A stretch of 64,000 nt of DNA. Origin: Verpa conica (lineage: Eukaryota; Ascomycota; Pezizomycetes; Pezizales; Morchellaceae). The DNA is taken from contig JAUFSD010000015.1 of assembly GCA_033030425.1 (NCBI GenBank), positions 310,001 through 374,000 on the forward strand, in the 5' to 3' direction. Numbering within the stretch: position 1 is the stretch's first letter; each line of letters starts with the position of its first letter. The position numbers and the translations under genes were made by a program. The notes beneath the pieces were generated by a model. That model was not told the DNA's origin. It worked only from the letters and a program-made list of their open reading frames with translations, and searched no databases. Positions 26,438 through 38,899 of this stretch are shown piece after piece.

Positions 26438-27392
26438 ATGCATTTCGGTTATAAGAGCATTCTTGTCATTGGAGCGACTAGTGGTATAGGTTATGGTATG
26501 GCCGAAAAGTTCCTCGCAGAGGGGAAAAAGGTAATTGTGGTTGGGAGAAGGAAGGATAGACTCGATGAGTTTGTTGAAAAGTATAGAAAGACCCACGGTA
26601 AAGAGAAGGTTGCCTCTTATGTGTTTGACATAACCAAGCTAGATGAGGTAGCTGGGTGGGTTGCAAAGTAAGTAGAGTTTTCTCATACCTAGCTTGGCTT
26701 CAAGTGGCCCCCTTTCAAAATGCAGTATTTATTAATTTTTTAACACAAAAACAGAGTAACCAAAGAGCACCCAGATCTCGATGCGGTATTCATGAACTCG
26801 GGAATTCAACGTGGTTTCAACTTTTCCAAGCCCGAAACCGTGGATCTCGAAGTCATCAAAACAGAACTGACTACGAATTACACCTCTTATATCTACATTA
26901 CACACGCGTTCCTCCCGTTTCTGCTTAAGAAGCACTCAGCACTCATCTTCAGTTCTTCTAGCCTTGCGCTTGTGCCCTTGGCAAGATGTCCCAATTATTG
27001 TGCAACGAAAGCGGCTTTGCACCATTTCCTTATTAGTCTCCGGATTCACCTTAAGGGGACTAGTGTACAGGTATTGGAAATATTCCCTCCAGCAGTGCAG
27101 ACGGAGTTGCACGATAAAGAGTTTCAGCCAGGTAGGCCGACCCTACTAGATTGATAGAGGTTGATCAACCTAGAGACATTGGTGCAATGCTAATAAATAG
27201 CTAGACATTGAAAATGGAAGACAGATAGGAATGCCTCTCACAGACTTTATAGAAGAGACGTATCAAATCCTCAAGGATGGAAATGCTTATGGGGAATTTC
27301 CTATTGGCCCTGCCAAGGAATGGTATGCATCAGTCGAGCCAGGGAGGAAATATATCCTGTCCAAGATGCCACAAGCCCCAGCGAGCGTATAA
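26438..27392 (+). CDS. Classical short-chain dehydrogenase/reductase (SDR)
   Basis: Three exons (26438-26667, 26755-27131, 27205-27392) encode 264 residues, a typical SDR length. The N-terminal Rossmann motif GATSGIGYG (12-20) binds the dinucleotide, and NSGIQRG takes the place of the usual NNAG. The catalytic triad fits Ser145, Tyr158 and Lys162 (YCATK). The arginine in VVGRRKDRLDE suggests a preference for NADP(H), an inference. For exon 3 the acceptor at 27203-27204 is preferred because it restores DIENGRQIGMPL, the pattern seen in DltE-type SDRs. Later AGs shorten or break this region. There is no signal peptide, so it is probably cytosolic. The gene stands alone in repeat-rich sequence and its substrate cannot be read from the sequence. 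Confidence 0.87.
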
Positions 27393-30300
27393 TAAATGGG
27401 TCGGGATTTCGCTCTTGGTATGGCTATTATTTATAAGACAGATAGGTACATATTAGGTGATTATGTTAGTCTGCATGTTCATATAGAGCTTATATGTTTA
27501 CCTTATTCATGTCTTGCAGTCTTACCCGGGTCCTTGGCTACATGTAGTCGATGTGCAGAAAGCTTATGTATGCCGCTGTCTAAGCTCATTCCTAATGCAA
27601 GCCTATAAATATTACTCCATCGAAAACCTTCCGAGTGACCATTACGTTCGGTAATTGAGGATTGTATACTAACCGAAAACAAAATGTATTCTCCTCTCAG
27701 CCAGTATACTAGCCTTGCCAGCGCGTATCCCTAAGACTTTACTCCGCCGCGAAGAGCGGGAGCTTACCCACTAAGGAAAATAGTAAACATCTCGAACCAC
27801 AAAACATGGTCTAGATGAGCGCAACAACACCGAACCTAAGTCTCAGACATGGGGGAACATACTGTCCACTGTTGTTGTTGTTGTCTTGTAGCGTTGGACG
27901 CCGAAGTAAGTTAAACACGTGCGCGGTTCGCACGAAGGCAAGTTTACGCTTTACTACATGTTGCTAAGGTATTTAGCGCATTGGGATTCAATCGCTTCAA
28001 TCTGCCTTAAGAGTGCGCTGAAACGGAGTGTAGTGAGCTGGCCTACATGCACCTCATATCGTATTTAATGATTTTGATCTGGGAGCCACATTTCTTTTTG
28101 GCTATTAGCTCCACAATTAGCTCCACAATCAGCGCGACCCTCACGTGTGGCTTTTGCGCTCAGAACATGGTATGATTAGGCCGCCATCGAGGGGTTTAGG
28201 GTCCCCAGAGCCTGGTAAGGCCGGAGCTGATTACCCCCCACAAGCAAGCTCCGACCTCGTGGCAACGAGAGTCCAAGACATGTATGATTTTTGGTATAGA
28301 TTCAGGGAGTGATGGGGGATCAACAACCTTTAATTAGCTAGCTATGAGGTGAATTCGTATGACAGTCGACGGACCGTGGAGTTACGGCTCGCCGCGGGAA
28401 ACACCGGCAAAAATAAAAATAAAACATCCTAGTCTATGGTTCCGAGGTGACCCATTGTGGCTTCCGAAGGTTAGGATACCTAATATACTGGCCCAATTAT
28501 TAAAAAAATAATTCGTTTACCGATTTCCTCTGTACACTTGTGTGTATGTTTGTATAGGCACCCCCCCGCGGTAGGGATAAAGGACCGAACATGCAAGTAT
28601 TACATGTACTCTCACTAATTGGTACGCGTACTTTACTCGCTAGAGTCATCCTTACGTTTGACAGTTGCATATTCAGGTGCTTTATCCCTATCTGCGAGCA
28701 AAGGAAAAAGCTCGGATTCATCACTAAGAAAACAATGCGTAAGAAAAAAATGCCCTAGTAATGTCTTAGCCCGGAATCAAGCGCCCTTGATTGGGGGCGC
28801 TGGCGAGACATCAATACTTGAGTATTCGTGTTGTACCTGAAAATTTCTTTTGTCGGTAGCTTTGTTGGTCAGATTCCTTATGCCCGACTGACCTGACACG
28901 TATTGTAGGCGCATCATTGGCTTGTATAATTTAAGCCGCCTTTCTCCTTTGACTTATGATCAGTTGATCCGAGCCCGAATACAGAGTCGATATAGCAAAT
29001 CATGTTCGAAATGGTAAGGGGGCGTTGGGTTTGTTGAACCTTGTATCTAAAAGGTCAATCTCCTTTATATGCACCGACGGCTCGCACGCGTAAGCTTGAC
29101 AAGAAAAAAAATTCTTTTAATAGAATACAGTTGACAGCCGGTAATTCTAGAGGATGGGAACTGCATTGGGGGCCTCATAACTACAAAGTAGCACTTTCAC
29201 TTGTAGCCTCCAGAATTATTAACCAATGTCGCAACAACAAAAAAGTACTGCTGCCACCGCTTATAGAAAGGATCTGTAGTAGCGACGCCTATCTATAAAT
29301 TCGTGCATCGGATAGATTGTGAGGGTGTCTTAGAATATGGGCTGAAAGGCATTTCTTGCACTCTCCGCTGGTGACGACACGAGTGTAATAATGCCGCTTG
29401 TAAGGCTTCGTAACGGCTATTTCCGTGACTCCTTGGAAGCTGTGCTGGCGGGTTCAGAAAACCTTGAGCAGGATCCAATTCACCTACTTTTCCCAGATTA
29501 CATGGCTATAGTGACTGTTTATAACCAAAGGTTCCAGACTTTTTGAGATTAGTAACAGAAAGTGTACAAAACGGTTTCCCCCCCCCGGGTACCTTGCCTT
29601 AAGCGGTTGTAAATCGGCGATCTACACGATAAGGATTGAATTATGGGACTACCTAGTAACGTTGTGGGGCAGGCACGTCACCCGGCAAACATCACGGGCG
29701 ATGCCTGCAACCGACATAGCGGTTTAGAGTTAAATTTCCAGTAGGTTTAAGGATGAAGCTATGTGGACCAGTACCACGGTACCCAGCTAAGTAATGAGTA
29801 CATATTCTATGGGCGGTGCTTCCATACTTTGTGCTACTCGATCGAGGTGAGGATACTATCTACGGTATTATAATTAGTTGACTTGGCACAAATAGTAGTT
29901 TGGTAGAAGCGGGTGTGGCACCGACTCCCCCGTGCTGCTGTTGACCTTCGCATGGTAAAGCCGATGCCAAGGTTGGTCGAGATTACCCACAGCAAACTAG
30001 GTATTCCCAGGCCCTGTTTAACCCCCAGCTACAACCGTCATCAGGACATGGGGTTTCCGACTACAACCTCAGCTATTACCGGACATTCCCCACTCATCAC
30101 GTTGGATATGAGTTATAGACTCTTGGTATGCCAATACCAAGAATCTAGAATATGATGCTTTCTCAGCACTAGACCCTATAGCCCTCACGGTTCTGATGGC
30201 GTTCCTATAGCCAGTAGTCTCGCTATAGATCTTATGTTAGCCTGATTACGAGATTTCAAACCTCACATGCTCTGGACAATAAAGGGCATAGGTGCATATT

Positions 30301-30868
30301 CTTTCAGGGCCTTGTAACTAAATATATGAATAAGAAAAATAAATATCTACGATCCGTTCTAAACAACGTGGGCAAGGCTGAAGGGGTGGCTTGTTGCCGA
30401 ACTCTTGTGATAGGGTACTCCAGAGAATGCTAGGCAGGTGTGTAAGTGTCGTCAGCCTCCACTAAGAGCTCGCGATGTCTAGTAGGGTTGTAGCTCCGGC
30501 CAAGGCATCGACAACATGTTCGAACCAGCTCTTTCCCAGTGTCTCAATTACAAACCTTATTGTGCAAGACAGTGGCCTAGGTCAACCAATAACATCTGCA
30601 GGCCAGGAATGGGGGGCTTCAACCTATCATGTTAGGTGCATTTGGCAGCACCCGCATTTCGGTGCAGCAATCCTTCTTTGGGATCTTGGCAGAGTTCTTA
30701 GTTCCTATGTCTCATCTTGTCAAAGTGAAGTTGGATTTCTACTAATGAGATATATAAACCCATAATCGCACCCCCCATCTTCCTGCTGCCTTTTCCTCAC
30801 AACAGTACTTCTTTGTCCTCTAGTATCAGTGTTTACTTTGGTTCTCAAAAGGCCAACCTTAATTCACG
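27393..30868. other. Gene-poor region ending in the catalase promoter
   Basis: No gene is supported in 3.5 kb. A GTT microsatellite is near 27871-27883, and the local duplication AGCTCCACAATTAGCTCCACAA is near 28109-28130. Homopolymer C runs occur near 28560 and 29578. The frames at 28619-28840, 29041-29298 and 30475-30765 lack domains and conserved context. The sequence immediately before 30869 is the catalase promoter, with a TATA-like element listed separately. Confidence 0.4.
30751..30758 (+). promoter_or_regulatory. TATA-like box upstream of catalase
   Basis: TATATAAA lies 111 bp before the catalase ATG, a plausible spacing for a fungal core promoter with a short leader. A pyrimidine-rich stretch follows at about 30770-30820. 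Confidence 0.45.
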
Positions 30869-33450
30869 ATGAAGCACATAACTATTACCTACGCCTTTCT
30901 TAATGCCCTGCTTGCCCGTGCGGCATGTCCATACATGGGCGGTGCATCAGACTTAAAGAAACGCGACGAAGAACCGCTCCCTGGTGACGATGGCTTTCTT
31001 GACCAATTCGTTGTAGACGACACAGATGTCTATACTACCACTGATTTTGGTACACCTGTTTCGGATCTTCGTTCGCTGAAGGCTGGCGAGAGGGGGCCAA
31101 CTCTCTTGGAGGACTTTGTTCTGAGGACAAAGATCACTCGTTTTGATCACGAGCGTGTGCCAGAGCGTGCAGGTAGTAGCTCTTTAACTCTTGTTTTTAG
31201 TATATGCTTACAGGTTTGGGTAGTCCATGCCCGTGGTGCTGCTGCTCACGGATACTTTGAGTCCTATGCCGACTGGTCAAATATCACTGCTGCGTCTTTC
31301 TTGAACACTGCCGAGAAGCAAACACCGATCCTTCTTCGGTTCTCGACTGTCGCTGGTTCTCGTGGGAGTGCTGATACTGTTAGAGGTATTATCCCTTACC
31401 TCTAAATTTATAAGACTCTCCAATGTTTCAGTAGATACTAATTACGGTTTACGGAATAGATGTACATGGATTTGCGCTCCGGTTTTATACTGATGCAGGA
31501 AACTATGGTTCGTATTATTCCCCTACCTTTTCCCCTTTAGCACCAGCACTCGTTGATCAGGGGCTCTTTGGTTGCTTCTTGTACTATGTCGGTGGCTGTC
31601 AACTAATACATAATCCTAGACATTGTCGGCAACAACATCCCTGTTTTCTTCTTACAGGATGCGATGCAGTTCCCCGACCTGATTCACGCTGTGAAGCCGG
31701 AGCCAAACAATGAAATTCCTCAAGCTGCTACAGCTCATGATACTGCTTGGGATTTCTTCAGCCAGAACCCTTCTACAATGCACACTCTCATGTGGTATGT
31801 TCTCAGAAGAAAAAAAGATCTTTTTTCCCCGGATATTTTTACTAATTGCTATTCGCTCTCAGGGCACTTTCTGGCCATGGTATCCCAAGGTCCTACAGGC
31901 ATATCGACGGCTTCGGCGTTCACACCTTCCGCTTCCTCAATGACGACGGAGAGTCAAAGCTCGTCAAGTTTCACTTCAAGACTAAGCAAGGTCTCGCTTC
32001 GCTTGTTTGGTCGGAGGCTTTGGTTCTTAATGGCCAGAACCCCGATTACCATCGCCAGGATCTCTTCGATGCCATTGAGTCCGGGCACTTCCCAGAATGG
32101 GAAGTGGGCGTGCAGATCATGGAGGAGTCTGATGTTCTAAAGTTTGGCATTGACCTCTTGGATCCAACAAAGATCGTCCCTGTCGAGCTTGTGCCGATCA
32201 CACCAATTGGGAAAATTGTGTTGAACAGGAACACCATCAATTACTTCGCAGAGACTGAACAGGCTATGGTTAGTAAATCCTAAAATACTCCCTTATCTTA
32301 AATATACGATTACTAATCAAGGGCTATATAGTACTCTCCTGGTCACGTTGTTCGTGGTATTGATTTCAGCGATGACCCGCTTCTCCAGGGCCGTCTCTTC
32401 TCATATGTTGATACCCAGCTTAACCGTAACGGTGGCCCCAACTTCGAGCAGCTTCCAATCGTAAGTTTTTATTCTCGATTATTGAAGGAAGAGTTTAGCT
32501 AATATTTAATTCAGAATCGCCCACGTAATGGTGTTCACAACAATAACAGAGATGGTGCTGGCCAGCAAATGATACCCTTCAACAAGATTGCCTACAGCAT
32601 TAATAGTCTCAACAATGGCTCCCCCAAGCCGGCTAACGAGACCCAAGGCGATGGTTTCTTCACTGCACCTGCCAGACGCATTGTCGATGCTGCCTATGTC
32701 CGTGACATCTCTCCTACCTTCCTAGACTACTGGACTCAACCCCGTCTTCTGTTCAACTCGCTGCTCCCTGCCGAACAGCAACAGGTTGTCAACGCTGCGC
32801 GATTCGAGCTATCCAAGATCTCCTCCAAGGAAGTCCGTGAGGCATCAATTGCTCAATTCAACAAGATTTCGAATGACTTGGCGAAGCGCGTTGCTCTTGC
32901 TATTGGTGTTGATGCCCCAGAGCCTGACTCACAGTACTACCACGATAACACAACTGCTGGTGTCTCGGTTTTCTCAGAGCCCCTCCCTACTATTGCCACT
33001 CTTAAAGTCGCTATTCTTGCTAGCTCTTGGAGCGAATCTTCCCTCACCCAGGCTGCTGCTCTTGCTGAGGCTTTCAAGGCTAAGGGTGCTGTCCCAGTTG
33101 TCATTGCCGAAGTTATCCAGGATGGTGTTGACCAGACATACTCTGCCTCTGATGCTGTGCTTTTCGATGGTATCATCGCTGTTGACGGAACCAAGGGTCT
33201 GTTCGATTTGGAGAAGCAGTCAAGCTTGTACCCAGCCCAACGTCCAGCTAGTATTATTCGTGATGGATTCCTTTATGGAAAGCCTATTGCTGTCATTGGA
33301 GATGCCCTTGAGGGACTTGATGTTTCTTCTATCAGCGAACAGGATGGTGTTTATATCAACAAGGCCGACGACTCTGCTGAGGACATTGCCGACCAGTTTG
33401 AGGAGGGTTTGAAGACCTTCAAGTTCTTGGACAGGTTTGCTCAGGATTAA
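30869..33450 (+). CDS. Secreted large-subunit heme catalase
   Basis: Seven exons (30869-31172, 31224-31385, 31460-31507, 31620-31794, 31863-32268, 32332-32460, 32515-33450) encode 719 residues, the size of fungal large-subunit catalases. The enzyme splits hydrogen peroxide into water and oxygen. A hydrophobic N-terminus ending near residue 18 looks like a signal peptide, and KKR at about 30-32 could be a Kex2 site. The catalytic His103 is in VHARG, reformed across intron 1. GNN at 175-177 holds the active-site Asn, and Tyr390 in [12 protein letters not shown] is the axial heme ligand. The C-terminal part from about 572 is the flavodoxin/DJ-1-like domain found only in large-subunit catalases. 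The gene resembles the secreted CatB type that protects hyphae from external peroxide. Introns are short (51-112 nt) and all phases match. Confidence 0.96.
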
Positions 33451-35360
33451 TGTAGGTTTGAGAGCGGAGGGGGTGTGAGTGCAAATGGTAGAAATTCATA
33501 TTATCTAAATTCTCTTCTGTATTCATAGTTTCTTTATGTCGGGGGGCAGAGCAGGAGATCTATGGTCACTCTTTGCTTTTCCTTGCTCATGATCACGTCT
33601 TGTATAGTAAATAAATAATTTTCTCTTACCACAAGCATCATACTCCATGGATTATCACTCGGTTTCACTTATTGTGCATATACTAGCATAGACGCCAAGC
33701 ATTTGGTTTAGTAGCGCTAGTCGCTTTGGGAAGGCTAAAACGGATGGGAAGGTCTTTGCCGACTGTCGGCACGGTACGCCCTTCTACTACCCCGAATTTC
33801 ACCTACAGGAGTTATACCCTAGGCTGGGAGTGCTCGGGTGCTACTTCTCTGCGGGGTACGGCTTTGGCGCAGCGTCTTTCATGCAAGGTATGTCGCTGAT
33901 AGAAGATACTACATGTAGTAGTAGCAGAGGCTCAATGTATATAGAGTTTATGTAAGCAGTAGCAGTGACCATACAAAGGCTTAGTGAATAACATCATTCT
34001 TGTCTACATGCAGTTTCAACCTTCTTGTGTCTATGTGGCCTAGCTATGGAGAACCTTATGTTGCCGACGAATCATCTATCGCCACCATTATGTCAGATCC
34101 AAGAACTTAAGGTTGGTCACATTTCTTTCTTGTGCGGCCTTGCTCATAACCAGACCATCTCAGGCAACAATTATCCTGCAAATGGGGGGGGTGGACTGGC
34201 GTGATTCTGGAGGTCTGAAAAATTTCTCACCGGCCCCCCGAGGCCTAGATAGCATTGGGAGGTACTAGAATCTCGTACCAAATAAGTGTCTTGCTAAATG
34301 CACTCTGAGGCTTTTGCGGGACATATAAACATCTGTGAAGATTTAGAGTAGACAAGCATCAGCCCAGTGAGGGGGGGGAATGGTTTATTGGTTCTTTTTT
34401 TCTCTTTCTTTTTTTCTTTGTAGTAAGATGCTTTTATAGAGGCTGAAGTCATGAAATTTCTGTATCTCTATACATATTTTACCGTTATACCGGGTCTTTG
34501 GCCATCTATAGTATGTATGCTACTCCGTTAGTTTGCGGATGTACAAGGCATAAACCAACCATGCCAGGTCCATTTGAAATTATCTCCAGTCTGTGACGGG
34601 TTGAGTATGTATATACATGGAATATTTAACCGTTGACCCGTATCCCGGGAACGGTTTTGAACTTTGCTACGAGCGCCAAAGAAGACGGAGATGGGCTCAG
34701 GGATGAAATGGTGACAGGTGCCTTGAAACAGAAGTGAGATCCACATCCCCAAGCCATTCTAAGGGCGTGAACGATGAGTTCTTGATGTCATAGAATTCAC
34801 CTGTTTAATTGTGGCTGGACGGAAATCAGATGTGTTGGGGGTGGGTTCTAAGCAGCCACGCGACGCGGCTCTCGACCACCTACCTCAGTTCTAACGGTGC
34901 AGGGGGGTTTTGGTTTTCATTTTCACCACCTCATCTCTATCAGCTGGATCCGTTTCGTTGATAAATAGCGATACGCGCAGAAAAAAGAGCAGGATCCTGC
35001 AAATAACATCACCCCTATTTCTTCCATTTGAAGTTGAACCGCATACCAAGTCTCTTTACAGTAATGTAAGTGTTTTTGAGTCTCGAAATCCTTGCACAGC
35101 AGCCAACTCACAAGAACACGCAGCCTTAGCAAACGCTGTCTGTCTCAAGCTCTACATTTTACATACCCTCTCCCGATATTTCCCTACTGTGAGCTTTTAA
35201 GAAACCCTCTCGAGACCCCCACCCTCCACTCCCACAGCACAGCACTGCCCACAACCTTCAACCGCGCAACATCCACACACATCGTTTGTCTGTATTTATT
35301 CCCGCGTCCCTTCTCGATCTTATTACAACCCTCCTAAATCCACCCAACCACAGCCAAAAG
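33451..35360. other. Intergenic region after catalase
   Basis: No supported gene in 1.9 kb. The catalase 3' flank holds CCATGGATTATCACTCGG ending at 33662, a motif shared with other 3' flanks. G-runs occur near 34183 and 34371. From about 35070 to 35360 the sequence becomes C- and CT-rich, as expected for the promoter and leader of the next gene. Confidence 0.4.
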
Positions 35361-36248
35361 ATGTCTGAGAAAGTCGTCCCCGCGCTTTCGGAGTCCGCTA
35401 AATGCCCTGTATCCCCTCCCCAGCCCACCTTGTACCGTTCTAAGAAGAAGCTGCGCATGGAGACGCACTACTTCAATACAACCCCCCTTCTCCTCCCTAT
35501 CATCCCCATGGTGCACGAGTCCCGCCGCTCCCCGATCAGAAAGGTTAAGGCCGCTAAGGCACTGGTCTTTCCAACCGAGGAATACACAACAAACAGCAAT
35601 GCCTGGTTCAAGCATGTTTTCGGCATCGACTCTGATAATGGCCCGACACAGCACTCATTTGCTCCCTACGGCGGTAAAGTCTGTAGTGCCCGTCCTAACC
35701 ATTATGATGCATCAAAAAATCCTAAAGTGGTGCCTACCACCTTGCAAGGATTCAGTGCACTGTACAGTCATGGTTCTGATGACGGTGATCACGCTGGGAA
35801 TGTAAACCGCGGCTTTTCGGAAGTCTTGACGTCGCCACCAACTCACTCTGATAATCGCAAGGCCTTAGGCCAAAATGCTTTGAAGAGAAAAACAACCTCA
35901 TCTGCTATGCAGTCAGAAGTGAGATCAAAAAAGAGATCACTTCCCCAAGAATTTATCAGCGAGCAAGATAAAAAGCGGAGTCAGTCACGTGCTCGGATCG
36001 AGGAGAACTGGGAGTTTGGAAGAGCCTTGGCCAAGAAGCAAATTGAGAAGCGTTCAAGGAATACCGCTACTATTGAGAAGGCTGAGAGGAAGAAGGCTGT
36101 CGGGGAACAGCGCGAGAGCAGAATCGAAGCTCATATCGAAAATAAACAACTCTACGAGGCTAGTGGCAAAAACTCGTCGTTTGTGATCCTACAGATGAAT
36201 GTGGTGACAGTTGGAGAGAATTTGCTCGAAATTCCTAACTCGGCTTGA
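35361..36248 (+). CDS. Unrecognised basic protein with helical C-terminal region
   Basis: Intron-free ORF of 295 residues. The start is the first ATG after a CT-rich leader; the frame stays open upstream but without an ATG. The protein is rich in Lys, Arg and Ser. A nuclear-localisation-like patch (LKRKTTSSAMQSEVRSKKR) lies near the middle. It is followed by a charged, probably helical or coiled-coil stretch of about 70 residues built from RARIEENWEFGRALAKKQIEKR and AERKKAVGEQRESRIEAHIE-like sequence. No enzymatic motif is visible. A nuclear location is plausible from composition only. It may be a lineage-specific gene. The long clean frame, ATG context and CT-rich promoter support it being real. 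Confidence 0.6.
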   Translation: MSEKVVPALSESAKCPVSPPQPTLYRSKKKLRMETHYFNTTPLLLPIIPMVHESRRSPIRKVKAAKALVFPTEEYTTNSNAWFKHVFGIDSDNGPTQHSFAPYGGKVCSARPNHYDASKNPKVVPTTLQGFSALYSHGSDDGDHAGNVNRGFSEVLTSPPTHSDNRKALGQNALKRKTTSSAMQSEVRSKKRSLPQEFISEQDKKRSQSRARIEENWEFGRALAKKQIEKRSRNTATIEKAERKKAVGEQRESRIEAHIENKQLYEASGKNSSFVILQMNVVTVGENLLEIPNSA

Positions 36249-38899
36249 ATACTTGCCTAATCTATTTTCTTTTGTTTTATTTCATTTCTTTTCACCCTCC
36301 TAATATTCTCTATATGCATTTTATCTTGGGACTTATCTTTTTAATCCTATCTTTTTTTTTTTCGTTATGTCTTATGAATTACGGATTGGGTCATGGGGTT
36401 TCTTTGTTCTATTTTCATTCGTTTCCTTTGCTCGTTCTTTTATATCTAATTTCCTTATATATATTTCGGTATCGAGCATAGAGGGAAAATTCGGGGTATG
36501 GGGCACGGGGTGTATACTGTTATCAAGGAGTTTTACGGGGATAGGAGAATTAAGTGGATTTTTACTTGTAAACTGTGACTTCATAAATTATGTGTCTTCA
36601 TATATGTGCTTGGTCCTAATAGGGGTACTCTTACAACAAGACCTATAGATCGTACAATAAATTTTTTTTTTAGCCACATAATCAACTGATACAGTTTTGA
36701 ACTTATAGTAGACCATAGACAGCTAGGGGAAGTAGTTTTTTGATTATTTGAGGAGGGTTTCCCCCAAGAACTACATACATGCTAGGGGGAAAATTTTCGG
36801 GGTGGCTAGAACAGATGACGACGCAACAAGTTTCATAAAGAATTTTATATCTAGACCAAGGCCTAAGAGCCGCCTAACATGAAACAGCCGCGCGTTGCAT
36901 GACGATTAGTGCGCTTCGATCATCAGTAACAATAAAGTGTTATGTAAGAATGATATCTCCCAAGACGACGTGACTATACGGATCATGAAAGTATGTGATA
37001 AACTAGAGTCCAAAAACCATAACAGGCCGAAGCAATGAACTCCTCAGTATACCCCAAATTATAAAAAAGAAAGAAAGAAAGGAAAAAAAACTCTATAAAA
37101 AGAAGGATTGAGACGCGAGGTGTAGTTTGAAATCCCCTCCTCCGTCACAGAAGTTCATGGCAAGTCTGTGCTAAAACATTAAAAAGTACTTATCGTTTCC
37201 GGTGGTGTCAAATAATTACTCGGTCCTTATCGCTAAGTTTCCGACTAAGCCAAACCACTACGTTGTTGTATACTAAAAATTACTCGGGCGGTTACATGCA
37301 GAGAACAAGATATGCGGAGCTTTCCGGGTAGTAGTGAAACATTGAAGCTCGTTAAGGTGATCATACTAAGGTGCCATTAATTAGTTCTATATCGATTTTT
37401 TTTTTCCCTTTAGATGTTTAATGATCGGTTTGTTTATTCTAGTTTAGTCATTCTATTTTGATGGTTGGTTAATTCGATCTATAGTATCTCACTCGAGATT
37501 TCAATGGACTCTTTGTCTTAGATGTCCTATTCTCTAGAAGTAATGCTTTTTTGTGCCCGTTTATACTATTTCCTTTACTATGGGGCTAGTAGTCGGGTTT
37601 TATTACTCCTCGCCTACTAGACGCCCTAGGCTCTCATCTTCGTGACTTTGTTTTTAATTCATCAAACTAGCTTGATAGCAGTTAGAAAGCTAGCCGGAAA
37701 TAGTAATGTGAGTAGTCATCTAGACTATTTCTAATCATATGGGGAGTATAGATTTATACATCGAGCCTAAGTTAAAGTGTATCACTGGGTTCGGTCAACC
37801 ATGCCTCTAAAGGCCTATAATTAGATTAATGAGTAAGAGTAAGCCACAGAGTAGGAGATAGGTGAGAGGTGGTGTACTTGGATCAATTGTTGTGGAAGGT
37901 TTTGATAGATTCTGGGAATTAAGCTATGAGTCTATAAAGCCTACGTCGCGACAGTATATATATATACAACCAATTGCTATAATGTACGCCAAAAGTTTCC
38001 CTTTTATGGTGGATTAGTGCTTGACCCCTGGTCTTGTAGTACAGGGATATGATTAGGGTGCATGACGGGCTTGACAAATCTGTTGTCTAGCTTGTACACG
38101 TGCTTGTAGGGTTTCTTTGTCAGGACTTCTAGTTCAGAATATATTCAGTAATGATTCGACTCCTAATATATATATCTTAATTAGGAGAATTAAGAACGCC
38201 AAAGACTGTAGATGCTAGTCTTTTGACTTTAGCTATATTTTATCACTCGGTTTTCTATTTTTTTGTGTTTTTATTATATATGTTGTCTTCTTACTATAAT
38301 TATATAATATCACTTCAACTATCCTCGCGAGAACTGAAAAAACCTTATTTCTTGCTGGATCTACCGAGGAAATGAACAGGAATATTCCTTAGCATGTTTA
38401 TTATTAAAAAGTAGAAAGTATCAATAGACTTACTGAATATTCTTTATATAAATATCCAGTGCTTCATACAAACTTTTATAGTAGCATCATTCCCTCCAGG
38501 GAAGAAAAAAAAATTTGTGAGTCAATTAGCGGACCAAAACCTCCGAGTTCCGAGTTTCAAAACTAGGGAGGGGTCTGTCTTGGCACGGGGCATACATATG
38601 TACCTAAGTGAGTCACTATACATACACGTTATTGCATGAGTATGAAGTATGGAACAATAGCTATGTAGCAATATAGTACTCTACAAAAGAATATTTGATT
38701 ACATTTCATACCCCTCTTTTTCTTTATGTATAAATAAAATCTATTTTCCAGCGTCTCGTAAATGTTCCAGCTGGATCCTCACTCAAGGTCGGTTGAAGAA
38801 AAAGGAAAGAAGAGGAAGGATAAGATTTCCTCCTGGCCCCCCCATCCCCTACTTCTAAACTCCTCATAAACTCCTCAACATCAGAACGGTCGAGAAGAG
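36249..38899. other. Gene-poor AT-rich region of 2.65 kb
   Basis: Nothing coding is supported. The first 400 bp are T-rich 3' flank. An ATCACTCG motif is at 38242-38249 and a TA-rich stretch near 37960. The frames at 36245-36648 are low-complexity and lie in the T-rich flank. The final 150 bp are the likely promoter of the FAD monooxygenase. Confidence 0.4.

Noticed and set aside
27132..27228. Later acceptors (27224, 27228) for the last SDR intron
   Set aside because: 27224 breaks the frame and 27228 loses the DIENGRQI segment. The acceptor at 27204 keeps phase and restores the family pattern.
30475..30765. A 96-codon frame directly upstream of catalase
   Set aside because: No domain is seen, it contains the likely catalase TATA box, and it ends next to the leader, so it is promoter sequence.
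36245..36648. Hydrophobic small ORFs after the gene ending at 36248
   Set aside because: They arise from T-rich 3' flank, which encodes Phe/Leu runs in several frames.
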